64,000 nt of DNA from Streptomyces sp. AV19 (GTDB lineage Bacteria; Actinomycetota; Actinomycetes; Streptomycetales; Streptomycetaceae), in the NCBI RefSeq assembly GCF_015999245.1, contig NZ_JAEAMR010000009.1, forward strand, positions 327,906 through 391,905. The letters run 5' to 3'. The notes under the pieces were generated by a model. The model was not told where the DNA came from. It saw only the letters and a program-made list of their open reading frames with translations, and did no database searches. This document shows, one piece after another, positions 33,168 through 42,009 of this stretch; positions within the stretch are counted from its first letter, which is position 1; the number at the start of each line of letters is the position of its first letter. The position numbers were made by a program, and so were the translations under genes.

Positions 33168-33173
33168 TAGACT
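33168..33173 (+). promoter_or_regulatory. -10 hexamer of nur (leaderless)
   Basis: TAGACT ends 6 nt before GTG 33180. Nur therefore probably has its own promoter separate from the btu operon. Confidence 0.55.
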
Positions 33174-33179
33174 GGAAGC

Positions 33180-33623
33180 GTGGTGGACACCGACTGGCAG
33201 AGCGATCTCCGCAGGCGCGGCTACCGGCTGACCCCGCAGCGCCAGCTCGTGCTGGAGGCGGTGGACCGGCTGGAGCACGCGACGCCGGACGACATCCTCA
33301 CCGAGGTCAGGAAGACCGCCGGTGGCGTCAACATCTCCACCGTCTACCGGACGCTGGAGCTCCTGGAGGAACTGGGCCTGGTCAGCCACGCCCACCTCGG
33401 GCACGGCGCCCCCACGTACCACCTCGCGGACCGGCACGACCACATACACCTGGTGTGCCGGGACTGCACCGGGGTGACCGAGGCGGGCCTGTCGGTGGCG
33501 GACGACTTCACCGCGCGGCTGCGCGAGGAATTCGGCTTCGACACGGACATGAAGCACTTCGCGATCTTCGGGCGGTGCGCCTCGTGCTCCCGCGCCCCGG
33601 AGGACGACTCCGCCGGGTCGTAG
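33180..33623 (+). CDS. nur: Nickel-responsive Fur-family regulator Nur
   Basis: A 147-residue Fur-family protein. It closely resembles Streptomyces Nur: RRGYRLTPQRQLVLEAVDRL, ISTVYRTLELLEELGLVSHA, then the metal region DRHDHIHLVCRDC and FDTDMKHFAIFGRCASC. Nur uses Ni(II) to repress nickel uptake and sodF. The paired CRDC and CASC cysteines are as in Nur and other Fur proteins. The GTG is immediately preceded by a leaderless-type promoter. The nearby B12 importer makes a metal-cofactor neighbourhood. Confidence 0.93.
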   Translation: MVDTDWQSDLRRRGYRLTPQRQLVLEAVDRLEHATPDDILTEVRKTAGGVNISTVYRTLELLEELGLVSHAHLGHGAPTYHLADRHDHIHLVCRDCTGVTEAGLSVADDFTARLREEFGFDTDMKHFAIFGRCASCSRAPEDDSAGS

Positions 33624-33626
33624 GCT
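33621..33626 (+). promoter_or_regulatory. -10 hexamer of ygfZ, overlapping the nur stop
   Basis: TAGGCT ends 6 nt before ATG 33633. Its first three bases are the TAG stop codon of nur. Confidence 0.6.
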
Positions 33627-33632
33627 GGGCCC

Positions 33633-34613
33633 ATGCTGCGTCAATCGAAGAGCCCTCTGTTGTCGCTGCCCGGCGCCGTCCCCGCCGAGGGCCCGGACGA
33701 AGGCGTCGCCGCGCACTACGGCGACCTGTTCCGCGAACAGCGCGCCCTCGCCGACGGTTCCGGCTTCGTCGACCTCTCCCACCGCGGGGTGGTCACCGTC
33801 TCCGGCCCCGAGCGGCTGAGCTGGCTGCACCTGCTGATCACCCAGCACGTCACCGAACTGCCGCCCGGGCAGGCGACGGAGGCGCTGATCCTCACCGGGA
33901 ACGGCCACATCGAGCACGCGCTCTACCTCGTCGACGACGGGGAGACGGTCTGGGCGCACGTCGAGCCCGGCACGCAGGAGGCGCTCGCGGCCTATCTGGA
34001 GAGCATGAAGTTCTTCTACCGGGTCGAGGTGGCCGACCGGACGGACGACTTCGCGGTCGTCCACCTGCCGGCCGGCTCGATCGCGTCCGTCCCCGACGGC
34101 GTCGTCGTCCGCGAGACGGCGTACGGCCGTGACGTCTTCCTGCCGCGCGGTGAGCTCGAATCCTTCGCGGCCTCGCACGCGCCCGCGGCGGGGGTCCTCG
34201 CCTACGAGGCGCTGCGCGTCGAGGCGCACCGGCCGCGGCTGGGGCTGGAGACCGACCACCGGACGATCCCCCACGAGGTGGGCCTGATCGGCACGGCGGT
34301 CCATCTGCAGAAGGGCTGCTACCGGGGCCAGGAGACGGTCGCCCGCGTCCAGAACCTGGGCAAGCCACCGCGGCGGCTGGTCTTCCTCCACCTCGACGGC
34401 AGCGAGGTGCACCTGCCCGGGCACGGCGCGCCGGTCCGCCTGGCGTCGGACGGCCCCGAGGGGCGCCAGCTGGGCTTCGTGACGACGTCGGCGCGGCACC
34501 ACGAGCTGGGGCCGATCGCGTTGGCGCTGGTGAAGCGGAATGTTCCCGTGGGGGCGGGGTTGCTGGTCGGGGAGGGGACGGCGGCGTCGCAGGAGGTCGT
34601 GGTCGAGCCGTAG
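33633..34613 (+). CDS. ygfZ: Folate-binding protein YgfZ
   Basis: A 326-residue YgfZ/GcvT-like protein. The signature KGCYRGQETVARV sits near residue 229, with the aminomethyltransferase-like N-terminal domain before it (LADGSGFVDLSHRGVVTVSG). YgfZ supports Fe-S cluster assembly or repair in a folate-dependent way. It is probably leaderless, from its own promoter in the nur stop region. A GC-rich repeat block follows the stop. Confidence 0.94.
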   Translation: MLRQSKSPLLSLPGAVPAEGPDEGVAAHYGDLFREQRALADGSGFVDLSHRGVVTVSGPERLSWLHLLITQHVTELPPGQATEALILTGNGHIEHALYLVDDGETVWAHVEPGTQEALAAYLESMKFFYRVEVADRTDDFAVVHLPAGSIASVPDGVVVRETAYGRDVFLPRGELESFAASHAPAAGVLAYEALRVEAHRPRLGLETDHRTIPHEVGLIGTAVHLQKGCYRGQETVARVQNLGKPPRRLVFLHLDGSEVHLPGHGAPVRLASDGPEGRQLGFVTTSARHHELGPIALALVKRNVPVGAGLLVGEGTAASQEVVVEP

Positions 34614-34947
34614 GGGGGTGGGGGGTGGGCTGTGCCCCGGACCCTCCCCCAGAGGGGGCACCCCCACTCTCACTGTCTCTTCCGGGGCTGCGCCCCGGGG
34701 CCCGGCACCGCGCTCCGCGCGGGTGGGCGGGACTCCGTCCCTCGGCCCGCAACGCGGCTTCGCCGCGTTGACCGGGGGCTGCGCCCCCTGGACCCCGCTT
34801 CGGGGCTCCGCCCCGGACCCCGTGTCGCGGCTTCGCCGCTCGTCCTCAAACGCCGGACGGGCTGATTCAGCCCGTCTGGGGGCACCCCCTCTGGGGGAGT
34901 TTGAGGACAGCGCCCGGAGGGCGCTTCGGGGGTGCAGGGGGCGGAGC
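34614..34947. repeat. Long GC-rich intergenic repeat block
   Basis: No intact gene is present. The block contains mini-palindromes (ggcttcgccgc, ggggctgcgcccc), the cgccggacgggctga motif near 34850, and two copies of ggggcaccccctctggggga-type sequence on opposite sides. It runs straight into the reading frame of the truncated permease at 34948. Confidence 0.75.
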
Positions 34948-35682
34948 CACCTCCTGCACGCACGGCGCTACCCGTCCCTCACCCTGAACCTGCTGCTCAC
35001 GCCGATCGTGCTGCTGCTGCTCTTCGTCTACATCTTCGGCGACGTGATGAGCGCGGGCATCGGCGGCGGCGATCGCTCCGCGTACATCGCCTACCTTGTC
35101 CCGGGCCTCCTGCTGATGACCATCGGCAGCTCCACGATCGGGACCGCGGTGTCCGTCTCCACCGACATGACCGAGGGCATCATGGCCCGCTTCCGCACGA
35201 TGGCGATCCACCGAGGGTCCGCGCTCATCGGACACGTCATCAGCAGCGTGCTGCAGTCGCTCGCCAGCGTGGTCCTCGTCGGGGCCGTCGCCGTGGCCAT
35301 CGGCTTCCGGTCCACGGACGCCACGGCCCTGGAGTGGCTGGCGGCCTTCGGGCTGGTCGCGCTGTTCGCCCTGGCGCTCACCTGGATCGCGGTCGGGATG
35401 GGCATGGCCAGCCCGAACGCCGAGGCGGCCAGCAACAACGCGCTGCCGCTCATCGTCCTCCCGCTCATCTCCAGCGCCTTCGTCCCGGCCGACGCGATGC
35501 CGGGCTGGTTCCGGCCGATCGCCGAGTACCAGCCGTTCACACCGGCCATCGAAACCCTGCGCGGCCTGCTCCTCGGCACCGAGATCGGCCACAACGGATG
35601 GCTCGCGGTCGCCTGGTGCCTGGCGCTCGCCGCACTCGGCTACTTCTGGTCGAAGGCGCAGTTCAACCGCGATCCGCGATAG
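34948..35682 (+). pseudogene. 5'-truncated ABC-2 permease (DrrB-like)
   Basis: About 244 codons encode an ABC-2 permease from RRYPSLTLNLLLTPIVLLLL onward, with five to six membrane helices and the motif ASNNALPLIVLPLISSAF. The first 20-30 residues expected before LLHARRYPS are replaced by intergenic-repeat sequence, and no start codon with a ribosome-binding site exists. The ATPase partner gene is also missing. The 3' end overlaps the BTAD gene by 20 bp. It most likely lost its 5' end and partner through repeat-mediated deletion. Confidence 0.75.
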
Positions 35683-38600
35683 CCGCCGAAGTGGCCTCCC
35701 GCAGCTCGTCCCGGCCGAGGGCGGCGTACTCCGACACCGCGTCGGCGTACGCCGCCCCGTCCGCGTCCGAGGCCGCCCGCCGGGCCCGGCCGGCGGCCAT
35801 CGTCGGCTGGAACTCCCGCAGCACGCCGAGCCGTTCGGCCAGCGCCAGCAGCCGCACCGCCGAGGCGTCGCCCGTGGTCAGCCCGGCCACGGCGAGCCCG
35901 TACAGCGCGGTGCCGTACGCCGAGAGCTGGGGCGAGGGCGCGTCCCGGCGGGACAGCGTCGCACGCAGCCGCTCCCGCAGCTCCGCCAGCAGCTCCCCGA
36001 CCGGCTCCAGCCGTCCGGCCCAGGCGTGCGCGGTCACGGCGGTGCCGAAGATCTGCAGGGCCCACGGGTCCGTGTACGGGTCCATGCCCTGGCCCGGCGC
36101 GTTCTCACGCAGCCTGGCCACCGCGCGCCGCCACAGCCCGAGGCCGACCTCGCTGGTGCCCCGGGCGATGGCGATCTCGGCGCGGGTCGCGAGATCGGGG
36201 GAGTGGAGCCCGAAGTCCGCCGGCTGGTTCTCCTCGGCCAGCCGCAGCCACTCCTCGGCCTCCTCCCAGGCGCCGCGCTGCAGGCAGGCCAGCGCCAGGC
36301 CCCAGCGAACGCCGAGGGAGTCGCCGGTGTCGCCGAGCCGGCGCAGCGCGTCGACCATGGCCAGTTGCCGCTCGTACGCCTCCTCCCCCTGGTCGGCGTG
36401 GAGGCTCAGCTCGCTCAGCCGGCCGTGGGCAAGGATCTCGGTGAGCGGATTGCCGAGCCGCCCCAGCACGCCGGCCATCCGGCGGGCGGCCTCGATCGCC
36501 CGCTCCAGGTCGTGCTCGTACTCCCAGACGTAGCTGGCGACGGCGCAGGCGATGCCCGAGAGCATCGGCTCGGGGCTGTCGCACAGCTCCCGCAGCGCCG
36601 CGTACGCGGGCGGCCGCATCCGCGGCACCGCGCACAGCACTCGGGCGAGTGCCCGGACGAGGGTGTCGGGCGCGGCCGGCGGCAGCCGGCGCAGGGTGAC
36701 GAGCTGGCGCACGGGGCTCGGGCCGAAGCCGAGGAAGAGCGCGGCGGTGCACACCGCCGCGGCGGTACGGGCCACTTCGGTGTGCGCCGCGTCCGGGCGG
36801 TAGTGCGACAGCGCCGGGCCGGTGTCGGCGGCGAGGGCGGCGAGGCGCTCGAAGCTGGAGCCGGTGGACCAGATGGCGGCGAGCATGGCGGTGCAGGACG
36901 CGGTCGTCGGGTCGTCGCCGCGGGCGAGGGCGTACCGCAGGGCGAGGACGAGGTTGTCCTGCTCGGCCCGCAGCGACTCCCAGTGGGCGAGCGGCTCGGC
37001 GCCGAAGAGCACGTCGTGGTTCGCGAGGCCGAAGCCCCGCGCCCAGGCGAGGAAACGGCCGGCGGCCTCCTCGTCCTCCCCCGCCTCCGCGCGCCGGGCC
37101 GCGCTGAACTCCCGTACCGTCTCCAGCATCCGGAACCGCACCCCGGCCGGGGTGTCGGCCGCGGTCACCAGCGACTGGTCGGCCAACCGCTCGAGCAGCA
37201 GCAGCGCGTCGTCGCCCAGCACCCGCTCCGCCGCCTCGCCGGAAAAGCCGCCGGGGAAGACGGACAGCGTGCGCAGCGCGGTGCGGGCGTCCTCGTCGAG
37301 GAGGTTCCAGCTCCAGTCCACGACCGCGTGCAGCGTCCGGTGCCGCTCCGGTACGTCGCGGGCGCCGCCGCGCAGCAGCGCGAACCGGTCGCCGAGGCGG
37401 CGGGCGATCTCGGGTACGGACAGCACCCGCACGCGGGCGGCGGCCAGTTCCACGGCGAGCGGCAGCCCGTCGAGGTGGCGGCACAGGGCGGCCACCGCGT
37501 CGTGCGGCAGCTCCACGCCGGGGCGGGCGGCGCGGGCGCGCTGGGTGAACAGCTCGACCGAGACGTCGAGGCCGAGCTCCGGCAGCGCGTACACCGCCTC
37601 GGAGGTCAGACCGAGCGGGGCGCGGCTGGTGGCGAGCACCCGCAGGTCCTCACAGGAGGCGACGAGGTCCCGGACGAGGCCGGCGGCGCCCCGGACGACC
37701 TGCTCGCAGTTGTCCAGCACCAGCAGCGCGGGCCCGGAGCCGAGCGCGCCGCGGATGCCGGACACCGGGTCGGCCCCGGCGTGGCCGCCCGCGGCGCCGG
37801 GCCGCCCCTCGCCCGCGCCGAGCGCGGAGGCCACCTCCGCGGCCACGTCCTCGTCCGCCGTGACGCCGGCGAGCGGCACGAAATGCACCACGCGCTGCTC
37901 GGCCCGGCGGCTGACGGCGTGCGCGAGCCGGGTCTTGCCGAGGCCGCCGGGGCCGACGACGGTGACGGCGCGGGAGGCGCGCAGCAGCCGCTCCACCGCG
38001 GCGATGTCCTCGTCCCGGCCGAGGAGCGGGTTCGGCTCGTGCGGCACACCATGTCTGACCACGGGCGGTTCGCCGCGCAGCAGCTCCTGCTGCACGGCCT
38101 TGAGCCCGGCGCCCGGATCCGTGCCGAGCCCGTCGCGCAGCTCACGGCGGTACGCCTCGTACCGCGTCAGCGCGGCGGACGGGCCCGCCGTCGCCGCCTC
38201 GCCGCGCAGCAGCTCGGCGAGCACTTCCTCGTCGCGCGGATGCTCCGCGGCGGCCGCGGCCAGCGGCCCGGCCGCCTCCGCGTGCCGTCCGAGGCGGGCG
38301 AGCGCGAGCGCCCGCGCGCGGACGAGCGCGCCGCGGACGGGGGCGCGCTCGGCACGCAACGCGGCCACGGGGTCGTCGGTGCCACCGCCCCCGTCGGGGG
38401 TGCCCTCCCACAGCGCGAGCCCGGCCTCGGCCGCGGCCAGCGATCCCGCGTGGTCCCCGGCCCTGGCCCGGTCCGCGCTCGCGGCGGCGTGCAGCAGCAG
38501 GGCGGAGCTGTCGACCTGCTCCTCGGCGAGGGTGAGCCGGTATCCGGCCGGCGTGCTCGCGAGGACGTCGGCGCCCAGCTGCGCCCGCGCCCTGGACACG

Positions 38601-38788
38601 AGGACCTGCACCGCCTTCCCCGGCCGCTCCGGCAGCGCGTCCGGCCACAGCCCCGCCACGAGCCGCTCGGTGCTGCAGCCCGTGCGCAAGTCGCCCGCGA
38701 GCAGGGCGAGGAGGCCGCGGAGCCGGGGCGCGGTGACCTCCTGTCCGCGATGGGCGACACGCGGCAGCAGGGTCAGGTCGGTGGTCAT
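35663..38788 (-). CDS. BTAD/NB-ARC transcriptional regulator (AfsR/SARP-like)
   Basis: A 1041-residue regulator. Residues about 1-90 form an OmpR-like winged helix (RLVAGLWPDALPERPGKAVQ). About 95-240 is the BTAD domain. An NB-ARC ATPase follows with P-loop GPGGLGKTRLAHAV and LLVLDNCEQV. The C-terminal half is TPR-like helical repeats. No receiver domain is present. TAATCT lies 6 nt before the ATG with TTACCG 17 bp upstream, a good leaderless promoter. Such regulators commonly accompany DrrAB-type exporters, whose remnant is next door. Target genes unknown. Confidence 0.92.
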   Translation of the reverse strand: MTTDLTLLPRVAHRGQEVTAPRLRGLLALLAGDLRTGCSTERLVAGLWPDALPERPGKAVQVLVSRARAQLGADVLASTPAGYRLTLAEEQVDSSALLLHAAASADRARAGDHAGSLAAAEAGLALWEGTPDGGGGTDDPVAALRAERAPVRGALVRARALALARLGRHAEAAGPLAAAAAEHPRDEEVLAELLRGEAATAGPSAALTRYEAYRRELRDGLGTDPGAGLKAVQQELLRGEPPVVRHGVPHEPNPLLGRDEDIAAVERLLRASRAVTVVGPGGLGKTRLAHAVSRRAEQRVVHFVPLAGVTADEDVAAEVASALGAGEGRPGAAGGHAGADPVSGIRGALGSGPALLVLDNCEQVVRGAAGLVRDLVASCEDLRVLATSRAPLGLTSEAVYALPELGLDVSVELFTQRARAARPGVELPHDAVAALCRHLDGLPLAVELAAARVRVLSVPEIARRLGDRFALLRGGARDVPERHRTLHAVVDWSWNLLDEDARTALRTLSVFPGGFSGEAAERVLGDDALLLLERLADQSLVTAADTPAGVRFRMLETVREFSAARRAEAGEDEEAAGRFLAWARGFGLANHDVLFGAEPLAHWESLRAEQDNLVLALRYALARGDDPTTASCTAMLAAIWSTGSSFERLAALAADTGPALSHYRPDAAHTEVARTAAAVCTAALFLGFGPSPVRQLVTLRRLPPAAPDTLVRALARVLCAVPRMRPPAYAALRELCDSPEPMLSGIACAVASYVWEYEHDLERAIEAARRMAGVLGRLGNPLTEILAHGRLSELSLHADQGEEAYERQLAMVDALRRLGDTGDSLGVRWGLALACLQRGAWEEAEEWLRLAEENQPADFGLHSPDLATRAEIAIARGTSEVGLGLWRRAVARLRENAPGQGMDPYTDPWALQIFGTAVTAHAWAGRLEPVGELLAELRERLRATLSRRDAPSPQLSAYGTALYGLAVAGLTTGDASAVRLLALAERLGVLREFQPTMAAGRARRAASDADGAAYADAVSEYAALGRDELREATSAAIADRG

Positions 38789-38794
38789 CCGTGC

Positions 38795-38823
38795 AGATTA
38801 GGCCAAGGCCCGGCGGCCGGTAA
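38795..38823 (-). promoter_or_regulatory. Promoter of the BTAD regulator
   Basis: On the minus strand TTACCG (38823-38818) and TAATCT (38800-38795) are 17 bp apart. The ATG follows the -10 by 6 nt. Confidence 0.6.
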
Positions 38824-38865
38824 CTCCCGGCCGCGGGCGGGCGCGTAAGCCCCGGATAAACCAAA

Positions 38866-38881
38866 GCAAGCACTCGCTTGC
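38866..38881. promoter_or_regulatory. Inverted repeat upstream of the small HTH gene
   Basis: gcaagc (38866-38871), actc, gcttgc (38876-38881) is a perfect 6-bp-arm palindrome 33 bp before the HTH start. A weaker ttgc...gcaa pair overlaps it on the right. It could be the protein's own operator. Confidence 0.45.
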
Positions 38882-38913
38882 AAAAGTTAGCAACGTGCGG
38901 CAGCATCGGCGGC

Positions 38914-39294
38914 ATGGCATCGCTCAACGTCGGCAACCTCGGCGAGTACCTGCGCGAGCAGCGGCGCAACGCGCAGCTGACACTGCGTCAACTCGCCGAC
39001 GCGGCGGGCGTGTCCAACCCGTACCTCAGCCAGATCGAGCGCGGTCTGCGCAAGCCGAGCGCCGAGATCCTCCAGCAGCTGGCCAAGGCGCTGCGGATCT
39101 CCGCGGAGACGCTATATGTGCAGGCCGGGATCCTCGACGAGCGGAGCCGGGAGGAGGCGGAGGTCCGCAGCGCGATCCTCTCCGACCCCTCGATCACCGA
39201 ACGGCAGAAGCAGATTCTGCTGGAGATCTACGACTCGTTCCGCAGGGAGAACGGGTCGTCGAAGGACAACGACGACAGCAAGCCCTCCGGCTGA
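38914..39294 (+). CDS. Small XRE-family helix-turn-helix protein
   Basis: A 126-residue regulator: an XRE domain at residues 6-65 (LGEYLREQRRNAQLTLRQLA, then NPYLSQIERGLRKPSAEIL) and a helical tail of about 60 residues ending in acidic, flexible sequence. No effector domain is visible. The ATG lacks a strong ribosome-binding site. It precedes the HbhA-like gene by 40 bp, and they may be co-transcribed. Confidence 0.9.
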   Translation: MASLNVGNLGEYLREQRRNAQLTLRQLADAAGVSNPYLSQIERGLRKPSAEILQQLAKALRISAETLYVQAGILDERSREEAEVRSAILSDPSITERQKQILLEIYDSFRRENGSSKDNDDSKPSG

Positions 39295-39334
39295 CCCACC
39301 GGGGCAGCCGGTCCGCGAGACGGGAGACCCACGC

Positions 39335-39937
39335 ATGGCCACGACCCAGGACATCCGCAAGGCGGCCACCGACACGGCCTACGCGGCGGCCGGCCTCGCC
39401 GACCTCACCGCCGAGAAGCTCGGGCAGGTCGTCGCCGACGCCCCCGCGAAGTTCGAGCAGCTGCGCCGCACGGACCCCAAGGCCCTGGGCGACCGGGTGA
39501 CGAAGGGGGCCAAGGAGGCCCAGGACAAGGTCACCGCCAAGGTCGGCGAGATCGTCGGAACTCTCGACGGGGACTTCAAGAAGTTCGGCCAGACCGTGCA
39601 GGACCTGGCGCTGCAGGGCGTCGGCCAGGCCGTCGGGCTCGCCGCGAAGGGCGGCGAGGCCTTCGACAAGCTGGCCGAGCGCGGCCGGGAGGCCGTGAAG
39701 ACCTGGAACGGCGAGCAGCCGGCGAACGAGGCCGCGGAGATCCCCGTGGCCACCGAGCCGCAGGAGCAGGCGGCGGCGGAGGACGCGAAGGCCGCCGAGG
39801 ACGTCAAGGCGACGGAGGACGGCAAGACGGCCGAGGACAGCAAGGCGGAGGAGGACGACAAGCCCGCCGCGAAGAAGGCCGCGCCGCGCCGCACCACGGC
39901 CCGCAAGGCCGAGGCCAAGGCGGACGACGCCTCCTAG
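39335..39937 (+). CDS. HbhA-like coiled-coil protein
   Basis: A 200-residue helical protein. The N-terminus (AATDTAYAAAGLADLTAEKL) and coiled-coil middle resemble mycobacterial heparin-binding hemagglutinin. The C-terminus is first acidic (Glu/Asp/Ala repeats) and then basic Lys/Ala/Arg-rich (KKAAPRRTTARKAEAKA), like the lysine-rich tail of HbhA. A gggag site precedes the ATG. In Streptomyces this is likely an envelope- or membrane-associated structural protein; adhesin activity is not implied. A strong terminator follows. Confidence 0.8.
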   Translation: MATTQDIRKAATDTAYAAAGLADLTAEKLGQVVADAPAKFEQLRRTDPKALGDRVTKGAKEAQDKVTAKVGEIVGTLDGDFKKFGQTVQDLALQGVGQAVGLAAKGGEAFDKLAERGREAVKTWNGEQPANEAAEIPVATEPQEQAAAEDAKAAEDVKATEDGKTAEDSKAEEDDKPAAKKAAPRRTTARKAEAKADDAS

Positions 39938-39957
39938 CCGCCGGCACGTACGCGGAA

Positions 39958-39990
39958 ACGATCCGGGCACCTCCACGGTGCCCGGATCGT
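39958..39990 (+). terminator. Hairpin terminator after the HbhA-like gene
   Basis: Perfect 14-bp arms, acgatccgggcacc (39958-39971) and ggtgcccggatcgt (39977-39990), with a 5-nt loop. It lies 20 nt after the stop codon. Confidence 0.85.
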
Positions 39991-40068
39991 TCCCCGGGTA
40001 CGGTGGGCAGCGAGAGGCTGACCGTACGCGTCACAGGCGACGTCGCAGACGACAAGAGGTGGGCGGCA

Positions 40069-40407
40069 ATGCTGGTACAGGGCTTCAACATGATCTGGGG
40101 CTGGATCTCCCTCGGCCTCCTGGTCTTCGCGCTGGCCGCCTTCGTCAACGCGGCCGTCCACCGGGACGACGCGTACCGCGCCGCGGACAAGCAGAACAAG
40201 GGCTTCTGGCTGATCATCCTCGGCGTCGCCGTCGCCGTGAACATCTTCCTCGGCGTCTGGGGCTTCCTGCCGATCCTCGGCCTGATCGCCACGATCGTCT
40301 ACTTCGTGGACGTGCGCCCGGCACTCAAGCAGGTCTCCGGCCGCGGCCCGCGCCGCCGCGGCTCCAGCTCGGACGGTCCGTACGGGCCGTACAACGGCGG
40401 CCGCTGA
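40069..40407 (+). CDS. DUF2516 membrane protein
   Basis: A 112-residue membrane protein with three hydrophobic helices (IWGWISLGLLVFALAAFV, GFWLIILGVAVAVNIFLG, PILGLIATIVYFVDV) and a basic Gly/Ser/Tyr tail, matching DUF2516. The ATG follows gaggtggg. It converges on the SpoIIE gene with 4 bp between stops. No function known. Confidence 0.88.
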   Translation: MLVQGFNMIWGWISLGLLVFALAAFVNAAVHRDDAYRAADKQNKGFWLIILGVAVAVNIFLGVWGFLPILGLIATIVYFVDVRPALKQVSGRGPRRRGSSSDGPYGPYNGGR

Positions 40408-40411
40408 CCGG

Positions 40412-41650
40412 TCAGCGACCGAGACGGCCGGCGCGGTCGAGCAGCAGGACGGCCAGGTCGTCCGTCAACTCCCCGCCGTTCAGGGCACGTACCTCGGCCA
40501 CGGCGGCGTCGAGGAGCTCCTCGCCGGCCAGCCCCTCCTTCATCCGACGGCCGATCATCTCGACCATCCCCTCCTGTCCGAGCCGCCGCGCGCCCGCGCC
40601 CACCCGGCCCTCTATCAGGCCGTCGGTGTACATCAACAGGCTCCAGGAACCGCCGAGTCCGACGTCCAGGCGGGGCCAGCGCGCCCCGGCGAGCAGGCCG
40701 AGGGCCGGGCCGCCGCCGTCCTGCGGCAGCAGGCGGGGCTCCTCGCCGCCGCGCGCGAGCAGCGGGGCCGGGTGCCCGGCCAGGTGGAGCCCGGCGGAGC
40801 GGCCGTCCGGCGCGATGTCCAGCATGCACAGCGTCGCGAAGATCTCGTGGTCGGCGCGCTCGTGCTCCAGCACCTCCTGGAGCGTGCCGAGCAGCGCCTC
40901 GCCGCTCAGCCCGGCGAGGGTCAACGCCCGCCACGCTATGCGCAGTTCGACACCGAGGGCGGCCTCGTCGGGGCCGTGGCCGCAGACGTCGCCGATCATC
41001 GCGCGGACGGTGCCGTCGGGGGTGCGGACGGTGTCGTAGAAGTCGCCGCCGAGCAGGGCGCGGCTGCGGCCCGGCCGGTAGCGCGCGGCGAAGCTCAACT
41101 CCGAGCCGTCGAGCAGGGGGTTGGGCAGCAGCCCGCGCTCCAGCCGGGCGTTCTCCTGGGCGCGCAGCCGGGATTCGGTGAGCTGCCGCTGGGCGAGGTC
41201 GGCGCGCTTGCGCTCGACGGCGTAGCGGACGGCGCGGCTGAGCACGGGGCCGTCGAGCTCGTCGCGGCAGAGGTAGTCCTGCGCGCCGACGCGCACGGCC
41301 TCGGCGGCGCGCTCGGCGTCGTTCCCGGAGGTCAGCGCGAGCACGGCGTGACCGGGGGCCAGGCGCAGCACGCGGCGCAGGGCCTCCAGCTCACCGGCGG
41401 CGCCGTCCGCGGCGGGCAGGTCGAGGTCGAGCAGGACGCAGTGGACGTCGTCGGTGAGCAGCCGCTCGGCCTCGGTGAGGTTGCGCGCGGTGCGGATGCG
41501 AACGGGTTTGCCGGCCACGACGGTCATGTCGGCCAGCTCGGGCACGGAGAGCGACCCCGCCGGGTCGTCCTCGATGACCAGCAGGGTCAGCCCGCCGTCG
41601 GGCGGTCCGGCGGGGGTCCCCGCCGGGCCGGGTGCGGTTACGGGCGTCAC
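40412..41650 (-). CDS. Response regulator with SpoIIE/PP2C phosphatase output
   Basis: A 412-residue protein. The receiver domain at about 20-145 (LLVIEDD, phospho-acceptor in CVLLDLDLPAADG, ALTSGN) is joined by a coiled-coil linker (QRQLTESRLRAQENARLERG) to a PP2C phosphatase. The metal-binding Asp residues are in LLGGDFYD, IGDVCGHGP and MYTDGLIE. It would dephosphorylate an anti-anti-sigma factor in response to a sensor kinase, as RsbU-like proteins do. GTG 41650 was chosen because gaggaagg precedes it. Confidence 0.92.
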   Translation of the reverse strand: MTPVTAPGPAGTPAGPPDGGLTLLVIEDDPAGSLSVPELADMTVVAGKPVRIRTARNLTEAERLLTDDVHCVLLDLDLPAADGAAGELEALRRVLRLAPGHAVLALTSGNDAERAAEAVRVGAQDYLCRDELDGPVLSRAVRYAVERKRADLAQRQLTESRLRAQENARLERGLLPNPLLDGSELSFAARYRPGRSRALLGGDFYDTVRTPDGTVRAMIGDVCGHGPDEAALGVELRIAWRALTLAGLSGEALLGTLQEVLEHERADHEIFATLCMLDIAPDGRSAGLHLAGHPAPLLARGGEEPRLLPQDGGGPALGLLAGARWPRLDVGLGGSWSLLMYTDGLIEGRVGAGARRLGQEGMVEMIGRRMKEGLAGEELLDAAVAEVRALNGGELTDDLAVLLLDRAGRLGR

Positions 41651-42009
41651 GTCGGTATTCCTTCCTCCCCCGGCGGCTGCCGGGAGGTGCCCCCCGGGGC
41701 GGCTCCGCGGGGAGCGGCGCCCGACGTGACAGTAGCGGGAGGGCGCGGGCGAACGGAATGGTACGGAGCCACCCGCCTCTGTCATATGCCGTTGCCAACG
41801 GGGCTTTTGGGGCGAGGAGGCGGGAATGCGCCATGAGATACGTCACGCCGGGGACGGGTGTGCGGCGGGCGTTCAGGAGGACGAGTGACGGGGGTTACGT
41901 GACGCGCGCCTCAACACCGTTGTGGCGGGCGTCTCATGGCCGTTGTGCGGCAGGGGTCCCAGTCCCCGTGACGGCTTCGGTGACCGTTCCGGCGCCGGCC
42001 TCGTCCGGC
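41651..42009. other. Intergenic region without recognised gene
   Basis: A 359-bp stretch between the SpoIIE start and the P60 stop. It has GC-rich mini-hairpins near 41680-41715 and the fairly AT-rich tgtcatatgccgttgccaac near 41780. Short plus-strand frames (for example from ATG 41833) have neither convincing codon use nor similarity. It probably holds the SpoIIE promoter. Confidence 0.5.

Noticed and set aside
31488..34673. 1061-codon minus-strand frame opposite the btu-nur-ygfZ genes
   Set aside because: It spans several well-supported plus-strand genes, which real antisense genes would not do at this length.
41833..41960. Possible small gene from ATG 41833
   Set aside because: Poor codon bias, Arg-rich composition, no homology.
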